Notes: generated by a model not told the origin, from the sequence alone. A stretch of 64,000 nt of DNA from Adineta ricciae (GCA_905250025.1 CAJNOJ010000055.1:248001-312000); one strand, 5' to 3'; numbered from the stretch's first letter, positions 33,946 to 45,989 are shown. Numbers and translations are program-made.

Positions 33946-34514
33946 TTATAGACGACGACCACGACGACCACCCTTGCGGCGCGTACTGTCAGAAGGAACT
34001 GGTGTAACATCCTCTAGAAGAACAAAGATTCTGTGTTAGTTTACATGAAGCAGAAAACATATGGATAACGAACCAATTCGTCCGATCTTGAGACCTGAAC
34101 GGGCAAGAGCACGGAGTGCTGATTGAGCACCAGGTCCGGGTGATTTGGTTTTGTTTCCACCAGTTGCGCGAAGGCGAACATGTAAAGCGGTGATACCTAA
34201 TCCTCGGCAACGTTCAGCTACATCTTGTGCAGCTAACATAGCAGCGTATGGCGAAGCTTCATCACGATCAGCTTTGACTTTCATTCCACCTGTGACACGA
34301 GCAATTGTTTCTCTAAACAAATGAATGCAATGCAAAAATGATGACAAGAATCAATTGATTCTTACTTTCCGGAGAGATCAGTAACGTGGACGAAAGTGTC
34401 ATTAAAACTGGCGTAGATGTGAGCAACACCAAAGTTAAGTTCACCTTCAGCAATTTGTGGACCTAAACTAACTTGTTCTTGTTTAGCTACTTGTTGACCT
34501 TTTCGTGGACCCAT
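33946..34514 (-). CDS. RPS14: 40S ribosomal protein uS11 (RPS14)
   Basis: Three exons, 34514-34366, 34312-34074 and 34013-33946, phases 2 and 1, exactly 151 residues, the same as human RPS14. Family motifs run throughout: '[24 protein letters not shown]' region, '[11 protein letters not shown]', '[13 protein letters not shown]', '[26 protein letters not shown]', and the basic tail '[11 protein letters not shown]'. It sits in the 40S head/platform near the mRNA exit. It diverges from RFT1 across about 530 nt. Confidence 0.97.
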
Positions 34515-35042
34515 GTTTATTGTTTAGATGAATACCCGATAGAGAAAGTTAACGATCTAGAAATCAAACAAGAGTTTTCATCCGTTTACTGTTCAACAGA
34601 ATGATGGATATCTACAGAAAACAACATATGAAGCAAATAAGATGACTCTTATACTCCAAATCGTTTCCACCAATGATCGGTGAATTCGATTGCATTTTCT
34701 AAAGATGTTCAAGTCGATTGAAAATTTGTTTTGAAAAAACACTTTTTATCTATAAATAATAAATCTGTTTTCAAAAAGAATATTTCAACAGCACGAAAAA
34801 GATGTCGCCACTAGTAAACGTTCTCTACATTAAAATCGTCAAAGAATTTCTTTTTCATAAAAATAATTAGTGAAAACTATTCAGAAAAATTTTCAATTCT
34901 ACCTTTTTGATAAGTGTATTTAATAATATGAAATAATGACAAGCGCAATTCTCATTGGTATGAATAAACCAATAAGCGTTCAATTCAGTTGAAACAATGG
35001 CTTGAAAAAAAACACAAATGAACTTCATTCTTTTTGAAAAAA
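34515..35042. promoter_or_regulatory. Divergent RPS14 / RFT1 intergenic region
   Basis: AT-rich region between two start codons. It should hold both promoters; no specific element named. Confidence 0.4.
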
Positions 35043-36825
35043 ATGTCACCATCGTACGAAAATTCCGTTCTATCAGCGATTGGCGCACGCACAATATTGA
35101 ATCTAATCTGTAAACTTTTCTTTCGTTTCCTACATTTTTTTCTCAATGCTCTTATTCTTCGTCAAATTGATGGAAACATACTTGGAATTGCCAATGTTCG
35201 CCTTCAATTACTCTACACAACAATATTGTTTCTATCACGCGAAGCTTTCCGTCGAACCGTCCCGAAATTGAATACTATCCGTTCAATTCAACATTACATC
35301 AATCTGATATGGGCAGTCCTGCCAGCTGGATTATTAATGACATTCATCTGGTTGCCAATAACTCTATACTATAAAACCGATAGTGCAGATAAATATCCAT
35401 TCTATCATCAGGCATGTGTCTACTATGCTCTCGCAGCATTTATCGAACTATTGTCTGAGCCATTGTATCTACTAGCTACTGTTACACTTAATTATCAAAT
35501 AAATATTTATATTGAAATGTTCGCGTCGACTTTAGGTAAATTTGCTTTCCGTGAAATTCAACTGTACTCATATTGTATTTCGTAGGATTTACCATTCAGG
35601 CGTTTTTAGTCTATAGACATCCAGAATCGGCACTTTATTATTATGGTTTGGGTTATATCATTTATGCATTATTGATAACATCGACTTATTATCTATATTT
35701 CTTAACACGTACGAAGAAAACTCGTCAAGGTTTATTTCTGGTTACATCGTTACAAGACTTAATGATAAAACCTACGTCTCCATTTGTTGATTCAAGCGTA
35801 TGGAATGAAACGATAACATTCTTTAAACAAGGTGTATGGATGAAAATCTTAACAGAAGGTGAACGCTACGTCATGTCCTTATTCAATCTGATATCCTACA
35901 AAGATCAAGGAGTGTTCGATATTATCAACAATCTAGGCTCACTTCTACCTCGATTGATTTTTTCAACATTAGAAGAAAGTGCTTATGCTTATTTTCGACA
36001 AACGCTATCCAGAACAGAGACAGTCAACGATCAACATGTACGAGATGATGAGATGTTAGTACATCCAAGAAACGATGAACCAACTATTGCATCATCACCT
36101 ACATCGACAGGTCGATATCTAATCCAATCTATTCTCTATATACAACTTGATAACTCGTTTTAGAACAACAAACAATCAAGCAGAATGCTTTCACATTCTA
36201 TAATTATCTACTTCGCTGTGTGATAATCATATCATTCATAGTGATCATATTTGGTATGCCATACTCTCGGTTTCTTCTAAATCTTTACGGTGGCTCAACA
36301 TTAACCGAAGGTCCCGGTCCGTTACTCCTTCGTTTGTATTGTATTTACATTTTATTTCTTGCCGTCAATGGAATAACCGAAGCGTTCTCTCAAGCAACCA
36401 TGTCAATCGAAGAATTGGAAACCTATAAGAATCGCATCGCTATGTTTGCTATAGTATATCTCGGTGTATTCTACATATTAATACAGTTGTTAGGTGTTCA
36501 CGGAATTATCATTGCTAATTGTTTGAATATGTCCGCGCGTATAATAACGAATTCCTTTCATATTTATCGATATTTTCGTGGAAATCAATGGTCGAAACCA
36601 TTTCAATTCAGTCTTCAGTACTTGTTTATTCTATGTTTTACATCCTTTCTTTGCTTTTACAGTGAACGATGGTTTAGTAATTCATTGCTTCATTTCGGCT
36701 TTGGATCTATTCTAGGTCTCGGAATTTTGTTTTTGACGTGGCGAGAGGAAAGAGAAATGATTCATTATATAAACTGTATCAGACGATTAAATCGCGAACA
36801 GAAAAATTCGAAAAAAGCCGAATAA
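35043..36825 (+). CDS. RFT1: RFT1 lipid-linked oligosaccharide translocation protein
   Basis: Three exons, 35043-35535, 35586-36110 and 36164-36825; phases 1 and 1; 559 residues, against 541 in human. A polytopic ER membrane protein of the MOP/MATE-like superfamily. Family motifs: 'LNALILRQIDGNILGIANVRLQLLY', 'LSREAFRR', 'ELLSEPLYLLA', 'FFKQGVWMKILTEGERYVMS', 'YKDQGVFDIINNLGSL', 'LYGGSTLTEGPGPLLLRLYCIY'. Needed for N-glycosylation, at the step where Man5GlcNAc2-PP-dolichol reaches the ER lumen; whether it is the flippase itself is debated. The start at 35043 follows from the family alignment. The next gene begins 29 nt after its stop. Confidence 0.95.
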
Positions 36826-36854
36826 AAGAGAAAACCTTCTACATTTCGTTTCAG

Positions 36855-38080
36855 ATGTTATATAAAACAAGTGAAGAGAAATCGACGGAATACAATTCAA
36901 ATGTTGATCAAGAAAATGAAAACCAAGGTGAAATCATTGTTTCACGAAGTAGCAGTCAAGCAATTCAACATCCATTGCCCGATAAGCGTGAAGCATTACG
37001 TTTAAACAATTTACCACCGACAACTTTATGCGCCTATGTGAATCACAAAGTGACATTGTGTAAACCAATAACACGTTCGAAAGCGGTCACATGCGCACCA
37101 ATAACATTCAATCGTGCAACGCAAACGTTGCTAGATGATGAGACACGACCGATCAGTTTATTACCAATACCTGTTGGACTAGTTACACCATTACCGTTAG
37201 CTTTAGGTACGACCGATTGTCCGGTGCCCGTACCGATACCCATACCAGTTCCATTGCCATTATTTTTTGTTGTTAATGATCAAAAATTTCAAGATTATGG
37301 AGCCTATCTACAAAAATTGAAAGAAGTTCTACCAACAAATGATGACGATCTACAAATGTTAGCTTATGCGCAATCACTTTTCCCCAACGATGATCTACTT
37401 GGCCTAGGAAAGTTCAATCCCAAGGTTTGTGTGAGAAGAGCAGATCAGAAATCATCTTCTTGTCCTACGTTTCTCTTCTTCTTTAGAGTTCATTGTTAGA
37501 TGAAGTTGAAAATGACGATCTGCATCTTGTAAGTCGTCCATCGGATGAACCACATCAAACTGAACAAGAATTGACAACAGGAGACAATGTTTCGAACAGA
37601 TTAGTATTTGATTTCGAAGACTTTGATCTTTCAACTGTTGCTCTGACAGGTGGAGAACAAAATCTAAATACAACCAATGGAAATTCCTCGGAAAAAATTG
37701 AGTATTTGATGAAACAGGAAGATGCCAAGTACATTCTGAAATGGCATTTCGGTGTTAAACTTTTTCGTGCATGGGTTGAAGGTAAAAACGATCCAATTAG
37801 ACAACGAACACTTCAACGTAAGGTTTCCTCTGTTTCGTTTTCGTATCGAATCAATATGTTCGAAAAATTTAGAATATCCTCGCTCACGAAATGGCGCGTC
37901 AAATGATGCAGAAAATCGTTTATCTAAACGTCTCTACCGTTCGGATCCGTTGCTGTACCGAGCCGATGAATTGAATAGTGCACTTTGCTTATTTTTGAAA
38001 GAAACGCGTGATTTGTATGATGGTGATTCCATCTACTATCTCTGCTTGGGTATTCAACATTATTTACGTGAGAATCGGCC
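36855..38080 (+). CDS. ZMYM/QRICH1-like protein, truncated at an undetermined base
   Basis: Exons 36855-37424, 37487-37817 and 37873 to about 38080 (phases 0, 1). The first exon has a Pro/Val/Leu-rich repeat ('PVPVPIPIPVPLPL') typical of the ZMYM2/3/4 proteins before their C-terminal domain. The last exon enters that conserved domain ('ELNSALCLFLKE', 'GDSIYYLCLGIQHYLREN'). The domain then breaks at the single N at 38081, followed by a stop at 38112-38114, and no continuation is found downstream. The MYM zinc fingers of full ZMYM proteins are absent upstream, so this resembles QRICH1 or a shortened ZMYM. An AG acceptor (TTTCAG) abuts the ATG, 29 nt after the RFT1 stop. Confidence 0.75.
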
Positions 38081-38081
38081 N
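38081..38081. other. Undetermined base (assembly ambiguity)
   Basis: The only N in the window. It coincides with the loss of homology in the ZMYM/QRICH1-like gene, so an assembly join or gap is suspected. Confidence 0.9.
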
Positions 38082-38326
38082 GTTAGATATATCTTGAATG
38101 TCACATGCCTTTAACTTCGTTGAGAAAGAAAATATTTGTTTGTTTGTTTATTGTTTCAAGGCAAGCCTACCAACACTCATTTTTGTCATTTGTCTCCATG
38201 TCTTCTTTATTCTTTTGTTGGTCACAAAAAAAAAGAAACAGATTGTATCTATTGTGTAACTCTTAATCTTTTTGATTAAACTACAAAAAGACAAAAATGA
38301 ACAAGGATATGTTGAAATAAAATGAA

Positions 38327-38818
38327 TCATTGTGCCTGAGATTGCGCTGAAAAACGTATGATTTGTCCGTTTGGTAAAACACAATACCGCAGATATTCGA
38401 ATGAGCAGGACATAGCAAGATTGCCCAAAGTATTCGGTAGTTCGCTCGTTGAATACCAACAAGGATGCAGAGATAGGTATTGTAGTTGCGGTAGTACGCT
38501 CGATCGAATAGCAAGCAATTGTATCTGTGTTGGTTTTTCTATGTGTAAAAGACGAAGATTAACAAACTTCGAGAGATCCAAATCTTTGCAGCATGCGGAT
38601 AGATGTAACGATACAATTTGTGGAGCGAAGGTGGTGAATGAATTAGCATGAAATATATCTTTTGAAGGTATGTCAATCCAGAAACGAGCCGCTCGTATTA
38701 ACGTGTTTATGCGTTGGTTTGGTAGTGGATAGAAGGCAATGTAAGTATCAATTAGACGAATGTAGTTTTCGAATAGATCTAGTAGAATTTCGTCAGGTAA
38801 TGCTTCTAAATGAAACAT
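38327..38818 (-). CDS. F-box protein (short)
   Basis: Intronless frame of 163 residues. The N-terminus 'LEALPDEILLDLFENY' is an F-box, the Skp1-binding element of SCF ubiquitin ligases. Leucine-rich segments follow ('IVSLHLSACCKDLDLSKFVNLRLLHI', 'LPQLQYLSLHP'), as in the F-box/LRR-like proteins common in bdelloids, which are usually several hundred residues. This copy ends after about three repeats and may be shortened. It diverges from the TLC-domain gene. Confidence 0.75.
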   Translation of the reverse strand: MFHLEALPDEILLDLFENYIRLIDTYIAFYPLPNQRINTLIRAARFWIDIPSKDIFHANSFTTFAPQIVSLHLSACCKDLDLSKFVNLRLLHIEKPTQIQLLAIRSSVLPQLQYLSLHPCWYSTSELPNTLGNLAMSCSFEYLRYCVLPNGQIIRFSAQSQAQ

Positions 38819-39327
38819 TATGTTCGGATGAAGTTAACGACCTGGCAGGACGAAAATTTTCGTTCGTTTGGATTTTACCAAGGACGACTGTTCGGCATTT
38901 TGTTTTTTTTCTCTCGTTTCTTATCAATCGAACATACGCGGCAAAAAAATGACTCAATGCACCAACAAAAAATCCCCAATGTTTATGAGCCAGTCTTATT
39001 AAAATTGTTTTCTTCCCATTCTCGTATGTACGTTAAACGCATGTGTCAAGTGCTTGCGCAAGGAAATCAATTTAACCCGGTCTTCCTCATGTTGTCAGTA
39101 TCATATAACCAAAACGAACACTGAGGAAAAGAACTTGATCAATTCTTCTCTCTACTCAACACCAATTTTTTTCTCATCACTTTCCGTTTCGAATACACGT
39201 GTATGAAATTATTCCTAATGATACAACGCGTCGTTTTTTTTCTCTCTTTGTCGTTCTCTTCCCAACGTTAGTAAAGCGTGAGAATAGATTTCTATCACAT
39301 CATTATCATCGATGACTGTTGACGATC
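38819..39327. promoter_or_regulatory. Divergent intergenic region
   Basis: Lies between the F-box start and the TLC-domain start. Frames here are weak. Presumed to hold both promoters. Confidence 0.35.
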
Positions 39328-40196
39328 ATGTTCGGTTTGAATGTAAGTTTGCCTCTAGCAGATTTTCAACATGTCCCAATTGAAATATATCTAGATCTCG
39401 GCAATACTCCATCGTCGGATGTACCGAGGTTCTTTCTAATTTTCCTGTCATTAGTGATTCATGCAATATTCTTTGCTGTGCTACCAAATACATTGACAGC
39501 GTTGAAAAAAAGTTATATTGTTTCGACATTACACGCGGTGATATGCGTGATTAGTGTGGTAAACTTTTTTGCGAAGTATTCTGTTAATTTCATACAGATC
39601 AATCGCATTGATGGTGGAGGAGTTTATGGAACCGGTGATGAGATTATGGCTTATAGTATCGCTTATTCACTCGGATATTTTATCTATGATTTCTTATTAA
39701 TGTTATACGAGGAATCCGTGCGAACACCATCTGCTCTAGTCCACCATGTTATTGTTTTAATTGGACTCACTTCAGGTTTGTTAACTCACAAGAATTTCTT
39801 TAAATCAAATTCTTTTCGCGTTTAGGCATAACAAATGGCATTTGTCATACATGCCATTTCTATTTACTAGCAGAAGAATTGTCTACAATTCCATTGAATC
39901 TCAAAGCAATCTACCATGACCGTGCTCGTTTACATGACTTCTTCGGATATTTATTCATCTTCACGTTCTTCCTGAGCCGGATAATTTACGGATCGATTGT
40001 TTGTGGATATGCTTTCCGAGGCGCACCTACATTTCTTCGTGCAGCTATGAACGCGGGTGATTATTCAAGTTTTGTCATTGGAATATTACAAGCTGGTCTA
40101 TGCATATTGACACGAGTCTTGAACGTTTATTGGTCAATGTTAATCTTACGCAAGGTTTGCTCGTCTTCGAAATCAAAGAAGATGAAAACGTCATAG
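39328..40196 (+). CDS. TLC-domain membrane protein (TLCD-like)
   Basis: Two exons, 39328-39775 and 39826-40196, phase 1, 272 residues. Several membrane helices carry the TRAM-LAG1-CLN8 pattern: 'SIAYSLGYFIYDFLLMLY', 'ALVHHVIVLIGL' with the paired His, 'CHFYLLAEELSTIPLN', 'YLFIFTFFLSRI'. The HH and acidic residues are those of non-ceramide-synthase TLCDs, such as TLCD4/TMEM56 and TLCD1/2, which affect membrane lipid composition. It lacks a homeobox-like insert and the Lag1p motif of ceramide synthases. The tail is Lys/Ser-rich. The start was set at the first ATG; the frame runs upstream to a TTG. Confidence 0.85.
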
Positions 40197-40922
40197 AATC
40201 AATTCTCTTGCCAATCAAATTAGACTCATCGCTCTCCAACAACATGCAATTATTTCATTCGCATTTGATACATATCATACTTCATATCGATCGTGTTACA
40301 TTTCTTTTTCTCTTGATTGTATAACAACTAAGAAGTAAAACATTTCTTTTTTGTTTCAACAAGAAAAGTATGATAGTTACTCATTCGTTGAAAAAGTATC
40401 GGATTGATGAGCATTACTGTTAATGATCGTAAATCGGCATCCTTGATAAACTGCAATAGCATGATCTAGTTTTTATTTAATTAGCCACATTAAAATTCTC
40501 AATAATTTACTTAGGATAAGATATTGAACACAAAGAAAAACTTCTACGTATTTTGGTTTCGAAATAGAACACGTGAGACATTCTTAAATAATGAATGCTC
40601 GTCATTCTGTGAGAAGATTAGAAGACACCAAGTAAAAAACGCAGATTTTCTATGGCCAATGTCGAGGAATATGATGAGACGCATTCAGAAACAGTCTCGC
40701 ACACACGATAGTAATTGGCGTCACACGTACCTACAGTTCACGCTAGCGATCTTTGATGTATTTTTCCTTAATTAAACGTTATTGTTAAGTAAAAAAGCTG
40801 GTGGCAGAGGAGTAAGAGAACATCCACTCATCTGCTCATTTTCTTTAAACTTTTTCGAAAGAATCTTTCTACAGCACGGTTATATATGTTTAGATTGACG
40901 AAAATTCTACTTGAAAATCTAA
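40197..40922. other. Intergenic, nothing recognised
   Basis: About 730 nt between two plus-strand genes. The longest frame (40524-40775) has no domain and a composition typical of chance. Confidence 0.45.
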
Positions 40923-41849
40923 ATGAATAATAGCTCATCACCATGTGCACCGTTGGCATGGTCAGCTACTGCAGCTGATGCCATTGAACCTTCATTTTAT
41001 GTATGTATCATAGCGGTGATACTACATTCAGCATTTTGGTTATCAATTTTGGTCTTTTCTTCTTTACGACAGTGGGAATCCTTACAATGGCTTTATGCAT
41101 TTTTAATTGTGGATCTTTTACTTTTGATACGATTTTTTATCTTATATGGTCTTCGTACTTCACCCGCATGCGTATCCGTTGATCTTCGCACACTCGTGTG
41201 TTATTTTGAAGGCGTTGGAGACATCTACTTGAACATGCTTCAAGGTTATGTATTATTAGCATTGAATATTTGTCGTCATTATCAAATTACACGTGGTGGT
41301 GCTGATATTTATACTTCGCATCGTTGTTTGATGTTAACTGCGCATATACTTATTTACATTGTACCTTTGATTCTTCTAATCATCGAGATTAAACTCGACT
41401 GGGCAGTTTTGTATCGTCGACCAGGCAATTCGTGTGATTTAGACTTCTCTTCACCTGCCGTACAAACATTCAATACCATCTTTGCCTACGTATTTCCTGT
41501 TGGTTTAACACTGACCTATCTATTCTTAAGTCTTCGTCACGTTCGTCGAATTGCTGCTGCTATACGTGATCAACAGATATCCGACACTCGTCTTAAACAT
41601 CATCGATTACTGGTTTTTCAGTCAATTACATTCTACAGCGTCTGGCTTTTGCTATGGTCACCACATGTTATTATATCTCAATTCGTTTATGTGTCAAGCA
41701 CAGCAGGAGCTGTCTCTCAGATACTGAATTACATCGAGTTAACATCTGATCCATTGATCATTGCAGCGCTTGACGTGCGATTTTTGAAAGTGTGGAAAGA
41801 AACTTTCGCAAAAATGAAAACTCGAATTGTTCCGATTGCGAATGCTTAA
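40923..41849 (+). CDS. Divergent 7TM receptor (GPCR)
   Basis: Intronless, 308 residues. Short N-terminus with an NxS site, then seven helices: TM1 'SFYVCIIAVILHSAFWLSILVF', TM2 'WLYAFLIVDLLLLIRFFILY', TM3 'GYVLLALNICRHYQI' (R-H in place of DRY), TM5 'IFAYVFPVGLTLTYLFLS', TM6 'FYSVWLLLWSPHVII' with a WSP-type proline, and TM7 'NYIELTSDPLIIAALDVRF' (DPLI in place of NPxxY). The layout is rhodopsin-like but divergent, like the lineage-specific receptors of bdelloids. Ligand unknown. A poly-A signal lies about 20 nt after the stop. Confidence 0.85.
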   Translation: MNNSSSPCAPLAWSATAADAIEPSFYVCIIAVILHSAFWLSILVFSSLRQWESLQWLYAFLIVDLLLLIRFFILYGLRTSPACVSVDLRTLVCYFEGVGDIYLNMLQGYVLLALNICRHYQITRGGADIYTSHRCLMLTAHILIYIVPLILLIIEIKLDWAVLYRRPGNSCDLDFSSPAVQTFNTIFAYVFPVGLTLTYLFLSLRHVRRIAAAIRDQQISDTRLKHHRLLVFQSITFYSVWLLLWSPHVIISQFVYVSSTAGAVSQILNYIELTSDPLIIAALDVRFLKVWKETFAKMKTRIVPIANA

Positions 41850-41881
41850 TTTACACCTTTATTGAGTATAATAAAAAAAAG

Positions 41882-42136
41882 TCACACTTGTTCACTCGAA
41901 TCAGTTTTCAAATATGACTCTAGAGCAGGATAATTAATCACACTTGAAATTGAATAAGGCGTCCACAGATGTTGTTCTTGAATTTCAGGTATTTGATCTA
42001 GTTGTTTGTTCTTCTGCCGTTTGATTAATATCGCAATAAGCATCGTAAATAGAATGATTGCAGTCAAACAACCGACGATGATAATTATGAGTGTAGCAAA
42101 GTGACAGCCATCGCTCGAACAAAGGTGAGTCACCAT
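41882..42136 (-). CDS. Small single-pass membrane protein
   Basis: 84-residue frame with an ATG start, one strong hydrophobic helix at about residues 14-39 ('IIIIVGCLTAIILFTMLIAILI') and a basic stop-transfer 'KRQKNK', so the C-terminus is probably cytosolic. Three cysteines near the N-terminus. No family recognised. It lies tail to tail with the GPCR gene, with 32 nt between stops. An upstream coding exon cannot be excluded. Confidence 0.5.
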   Translation of the reverse strand: MVTHLCSSDGCHFATLIIIIVGCLTAIILFTMLIAILIKRQKNKQLDQIPEIQEQHLWTPYSISSVINYPALESYLKTDSSEQV

Positions 42137-42743
42137 GTTTATTCACAAAGAGTAGATATGAATATTCAATGGATGTGAAAAGAGAGAGAATTTATATACT
42201 GCTGAGTTATTCATGACATTCCGTATCTTCCGATTCGAGTGTAGCCTTTGTAGGCGATAGTCATTGTTAGATTAACATGTCATAGCACATCTTCTTTACG
42301 AGATGAATAATATTATTTTTATATCGGATTCATCGATTCTTCTAAGCAACAATAATTTGTTTTATAAAGTTAAAAATGATATCTTCGTTTTACTTCTATC
42401 ACACGCCTTGTCGCCGTGTGTAGGTTTAGATGATAAGCAGCATTCTTTTTCTTTACAATAAATAGTACAAGAGAAAAAAGAAGTCTCAATGTCTCTTTGA
42501 CGCATAGTCCTGCATCACTCGAAGGAATTATTTTGTACTAAACCAAGAAAAAGCATATTTATCCGCGATTTATCGAATGGATATACATAGCTTCTTTAAT
42601 ATTCTCTCCAATTCATCTATTTCGCTTAATAATTCGTCCACTGAACTGTCATGTTCGACACTTGTCTCATCTTGCGATCTCATTCCATTCTTTCCACGAA
42701 AATCTACACGACAGATTTTATAGAACTCCTACCAGATAGAGAT
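42137..42743. other. Intergenic, nothing recognised
   Basis: AT-rich spacer upstream of the small membrane protein and downstream of the decayed polycystin gene. Confidence 0.4.
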
Positions 42744-45700
42744 TTATCTCGGTTTACCCAATTTACGCTTCGAATGTTCCAACAGAAATACGAAAATATT
42801 TTCATCACGAGCCGCCATCGTCCGATCGGCTGATCGAGTCTGCCGAAAACCATTAATGACAATCGCAATCATCATAGTACCACAAATAGACACCGCAAAA
42901 TAGATAAATAATGCGAACACCAATGGTCCAAGAACAATATTTGCCTGATACAAATCTTCGCTATCAAATTTTAACAACAACAACATTTCAAACAACACTC
43001 TATTTCAATGTATTAAGAAATTGAGAGAGACAGGCATCGAACTGCAGCATAGAAAGATATTTCATCGTACTGGAAAAGCACGAGAATCCAAAAGACAACA
43101 ATAAGATCTTGTCTAAGAATAGAACAGATTGAACATTGAAATATTCATAGCCATGCGTTTCATGAAAGAATTCTTGTAATTTTAATACTTGATAGAATCG
43201 ACGAATATAAAATATTGAACCAATCCATGAACATATTATGATACACCATTGAATAATTGACCAAAACGAAGAAAAGTATGCTTTCTTCAACTTGAATAAT
43301 GAGCAAATTTCTACATATGTGAAGTAGACAATGAATAGCATGTAGATAAATCTACCAATCAGAAGAGTCATCGATGATGCATCGCGAAATGGAGAGCGTT
43401 GAAAATGAGATTGGAGAGAAACACCACTTGTTGACAAGAACTCAACCAGAAATGTAATTGATGTGAACAACCAAACATTTGAGTTATACAATGTTAATTG
43501 AATGATAACAGCACGCGTAGAAGAGTCGATCCAAGGCGAATTCCGGAGTGCGCTTATGTTCGATTGAATTTCATTGAACAAACTGCGAAATTCGTAGATC
43601 TATCCATCACTATCATAGCTATTCCATAAACCATCTAGTTTATAAAAATTATGGTGATCATTTTGTTTTTGATAATGAAATGCATTTTGAATCGGCGAAG
43701 AATAAAGCGATTGATTGTCATTAACAGACGTCCAACCGGAATACCATGATTGATGATCTGCGTTGAATGAGCTATATTCACCTGCACATGTAGGTGTTAG
43801 TTCGCAGATTAGAGACGCAACTTGACATGTAGAATTTATTTAGAATTCAAGATTCAGTAATAGAAGAAGTAGCTTGGATATAACAGACCTGCTTTGATAC
43901 GTAATTGCTGCATAACTGGCTACCCGATCAATCGATTAACTTTATCATTGATAAATTCTGCAAGGTGTTCATGCGAATCCCCGTTATACGACAATTGTGC
44001 TCGCATATTCTAGCCATTCCCAATAATTATCAATAGTTGATACCTATGCATAGTGAAGTTTTATCGAAAGTAAGTGTTAATGAATGAAACAAACCTCCAT
44101 GTAGTTATAATGAGGATGATTTGAATTGATGAAAAAGTTTTCTAAATGTTGAGCTTGTTGCCAGGAAAATGAATTTTGATCTGCATACGTAATGGTGTAC
44201 AGTATTATTAAGTAACAGGTATAAATAAGTAATATTTAAAACGAAGACCACACACGAATTTCGCGTAATCGATTTCTTCGAGCTCTAGCTACTTTCGTTT
44301 TACTTAAATGACGAACTCTTGCTTGAGACTCATTCACTGTCAGAACATTGCTCTAAGGAAGAATATGAACATGTAATCAGTAATGAACACATCTACAGAG
44401 CGAACTTTGATAAAGCGTAGCTGTTTATTATCGCTCCTAGCACCGTTCAAGTAAAAATCTTCGCTTTCATCGATGAAGTCTTTTGTTTCATCTTCCTTTG
44501 TCAAACAGCAACATTTAAGACCTATATTCGACGCGCGCAAATTCAAACCTGCTCTCGATCATCAAAACTCACTTTAACTGACTGGGAGAGATGAACAGAT
44601 GACAAAAATTTAATTGTTAATGATGCTAGCCATTTCTGAATCTTGGCGTCGCCGAATTCGATACTTCGTGCAATGATTATCAGGATAGAAACACCAATCA
44701 ACAGATACGAAAAGCCATACGCAATAAATAAACACCACCATGGAAAAAGAAATGTTCCTTTCGTTTTATTGCTGCGATGATTTCCTTGACAAGTCGAAGT
44801 TTCTGTATCGGTAACAAATGCTTGGTTTATTGATGTTTTCAAGATCATCTCAAGAACGACTGAGATATGGTCAGTCGTTTGACGTTGTCGAACGCGCCGA
44901 AAAAGTGTCACCAGTAACGTACTCGGAATAAAGATCAGTACATCGATAATAATGCCAATGATGATCTAACATGACCAACATTGAAAAGAAACTTTTTCTG
45001 AAGAGAAATACGAGACTCGTGACCTGCTCTTTGGTGAAATGAAATGGCCCGATGGAAAATATTCTTGACGAAGTGACTTGATTGCTGGTATCTTCGTACT
45101 GATAGTATAAGATATTCAGTAGCATGACGGTGAATAATAGAACGAAACAATAGATGCATTGTTGAACGCGAGCGAAATGTATCGCTAGTGGTCGGGAAAA
45201 GATCGAGAACCAGAGATGGTCGTCCGATAGACGATGATACGCTTTTTGTGATAAAGGATAAACTAAGCTGCGCATCTGTTGCTAATTTGAAACCGGAAGA
45301 ACACGTTCAATCTATGCCAAAGAAACACTCAACAACGAACAGTCCAAACGAATGAAATTCCTTACTTTTCCATCTCCTTTTTCAACTGCTAGCCATTGTT
45401 AACAGATAAAATAGGATTTTCTCATGGTTCGTAAATCCCGAATGATGATTTACTTGAGAAACCATGACGGTGACGAATGTAGGCCGGAATTATGATGCCA
45501 AATACGTAGATAATTCAACAATCCTAATGATCTATTCAAAAAGTGACAAAATCTCATGATATAGAACTGCATGTACTTTGGAACACTGAATATAAACGAA
45601 TCAATAGAACCACGTTGTAGTATCTTGCGCTTGTCATCGACGAGAGTGTAAGGATTCGTTTCACAATCTTCACTAGATAAGATAAAGTGTACCTGAACAT

Positions 45701-45858
45701 AAAGAGAATACACTCGCTGCCAAGAAAGAAGTTCGACAACTGACCTTGGCCGTAGTTCCAGCGTGCCTTTGCATGCCGGTGAATACAACCATCTTATTGA
45801 AGAAGTAAAAGTTGAAACTAGAAAAGAAAAATCTGCCGAAGTGCTTAACGGGATACAT
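42744..45858 (-). pseudogene. Decayed polycystin-1-like channel gene (PLAT + PKD channel)
   Basis: Pieces appear in the right order. The PLAT domain has 'VVFTGMQRHAGTTAK', 'KILQRGSIDSFIFSVPK', 'LLNYLRIWHHNSG', 'QWLAVEKGDGK'. Linker helices near 45.2-44.5 kb include 'FSRPLAIHFARVQQCIYCFVLLF'. Then come the polycystin extracellular domain ('EYSSFNADHQSWYSGWTS'), the S1-S5 region ('STRAVIIQLTLYNSNVWLFTSI') and the pore/S6 ('LLLLKFDSEDLYQANIVLGPLVF'). In-frame stops fall in conserved spots: TAA 45401-45399 (before QWLAV), TAG 43922-43920 (before PVMQQLRIK) and TAG 43602-43600 (before IYEFR). The join before the pore needs a frameshift. Intact polycystin-1-like proteins are PLAT-containing 11TM channel subunits. 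Three stops make a functional product unlikely. Confidence 0.82.
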
Positions 45859-45989
45859 TGTGTATTGTATAATTACTTAGTGTGCTAGTTGGTGTATATA
45901 TTATTGCAAGCAAAGTTTATGTTTGAACTAGATTATAGAGAAAATAAGATATTCAGTGAGATGTTGCTAGTGATTACCTTCAGAGGAAA

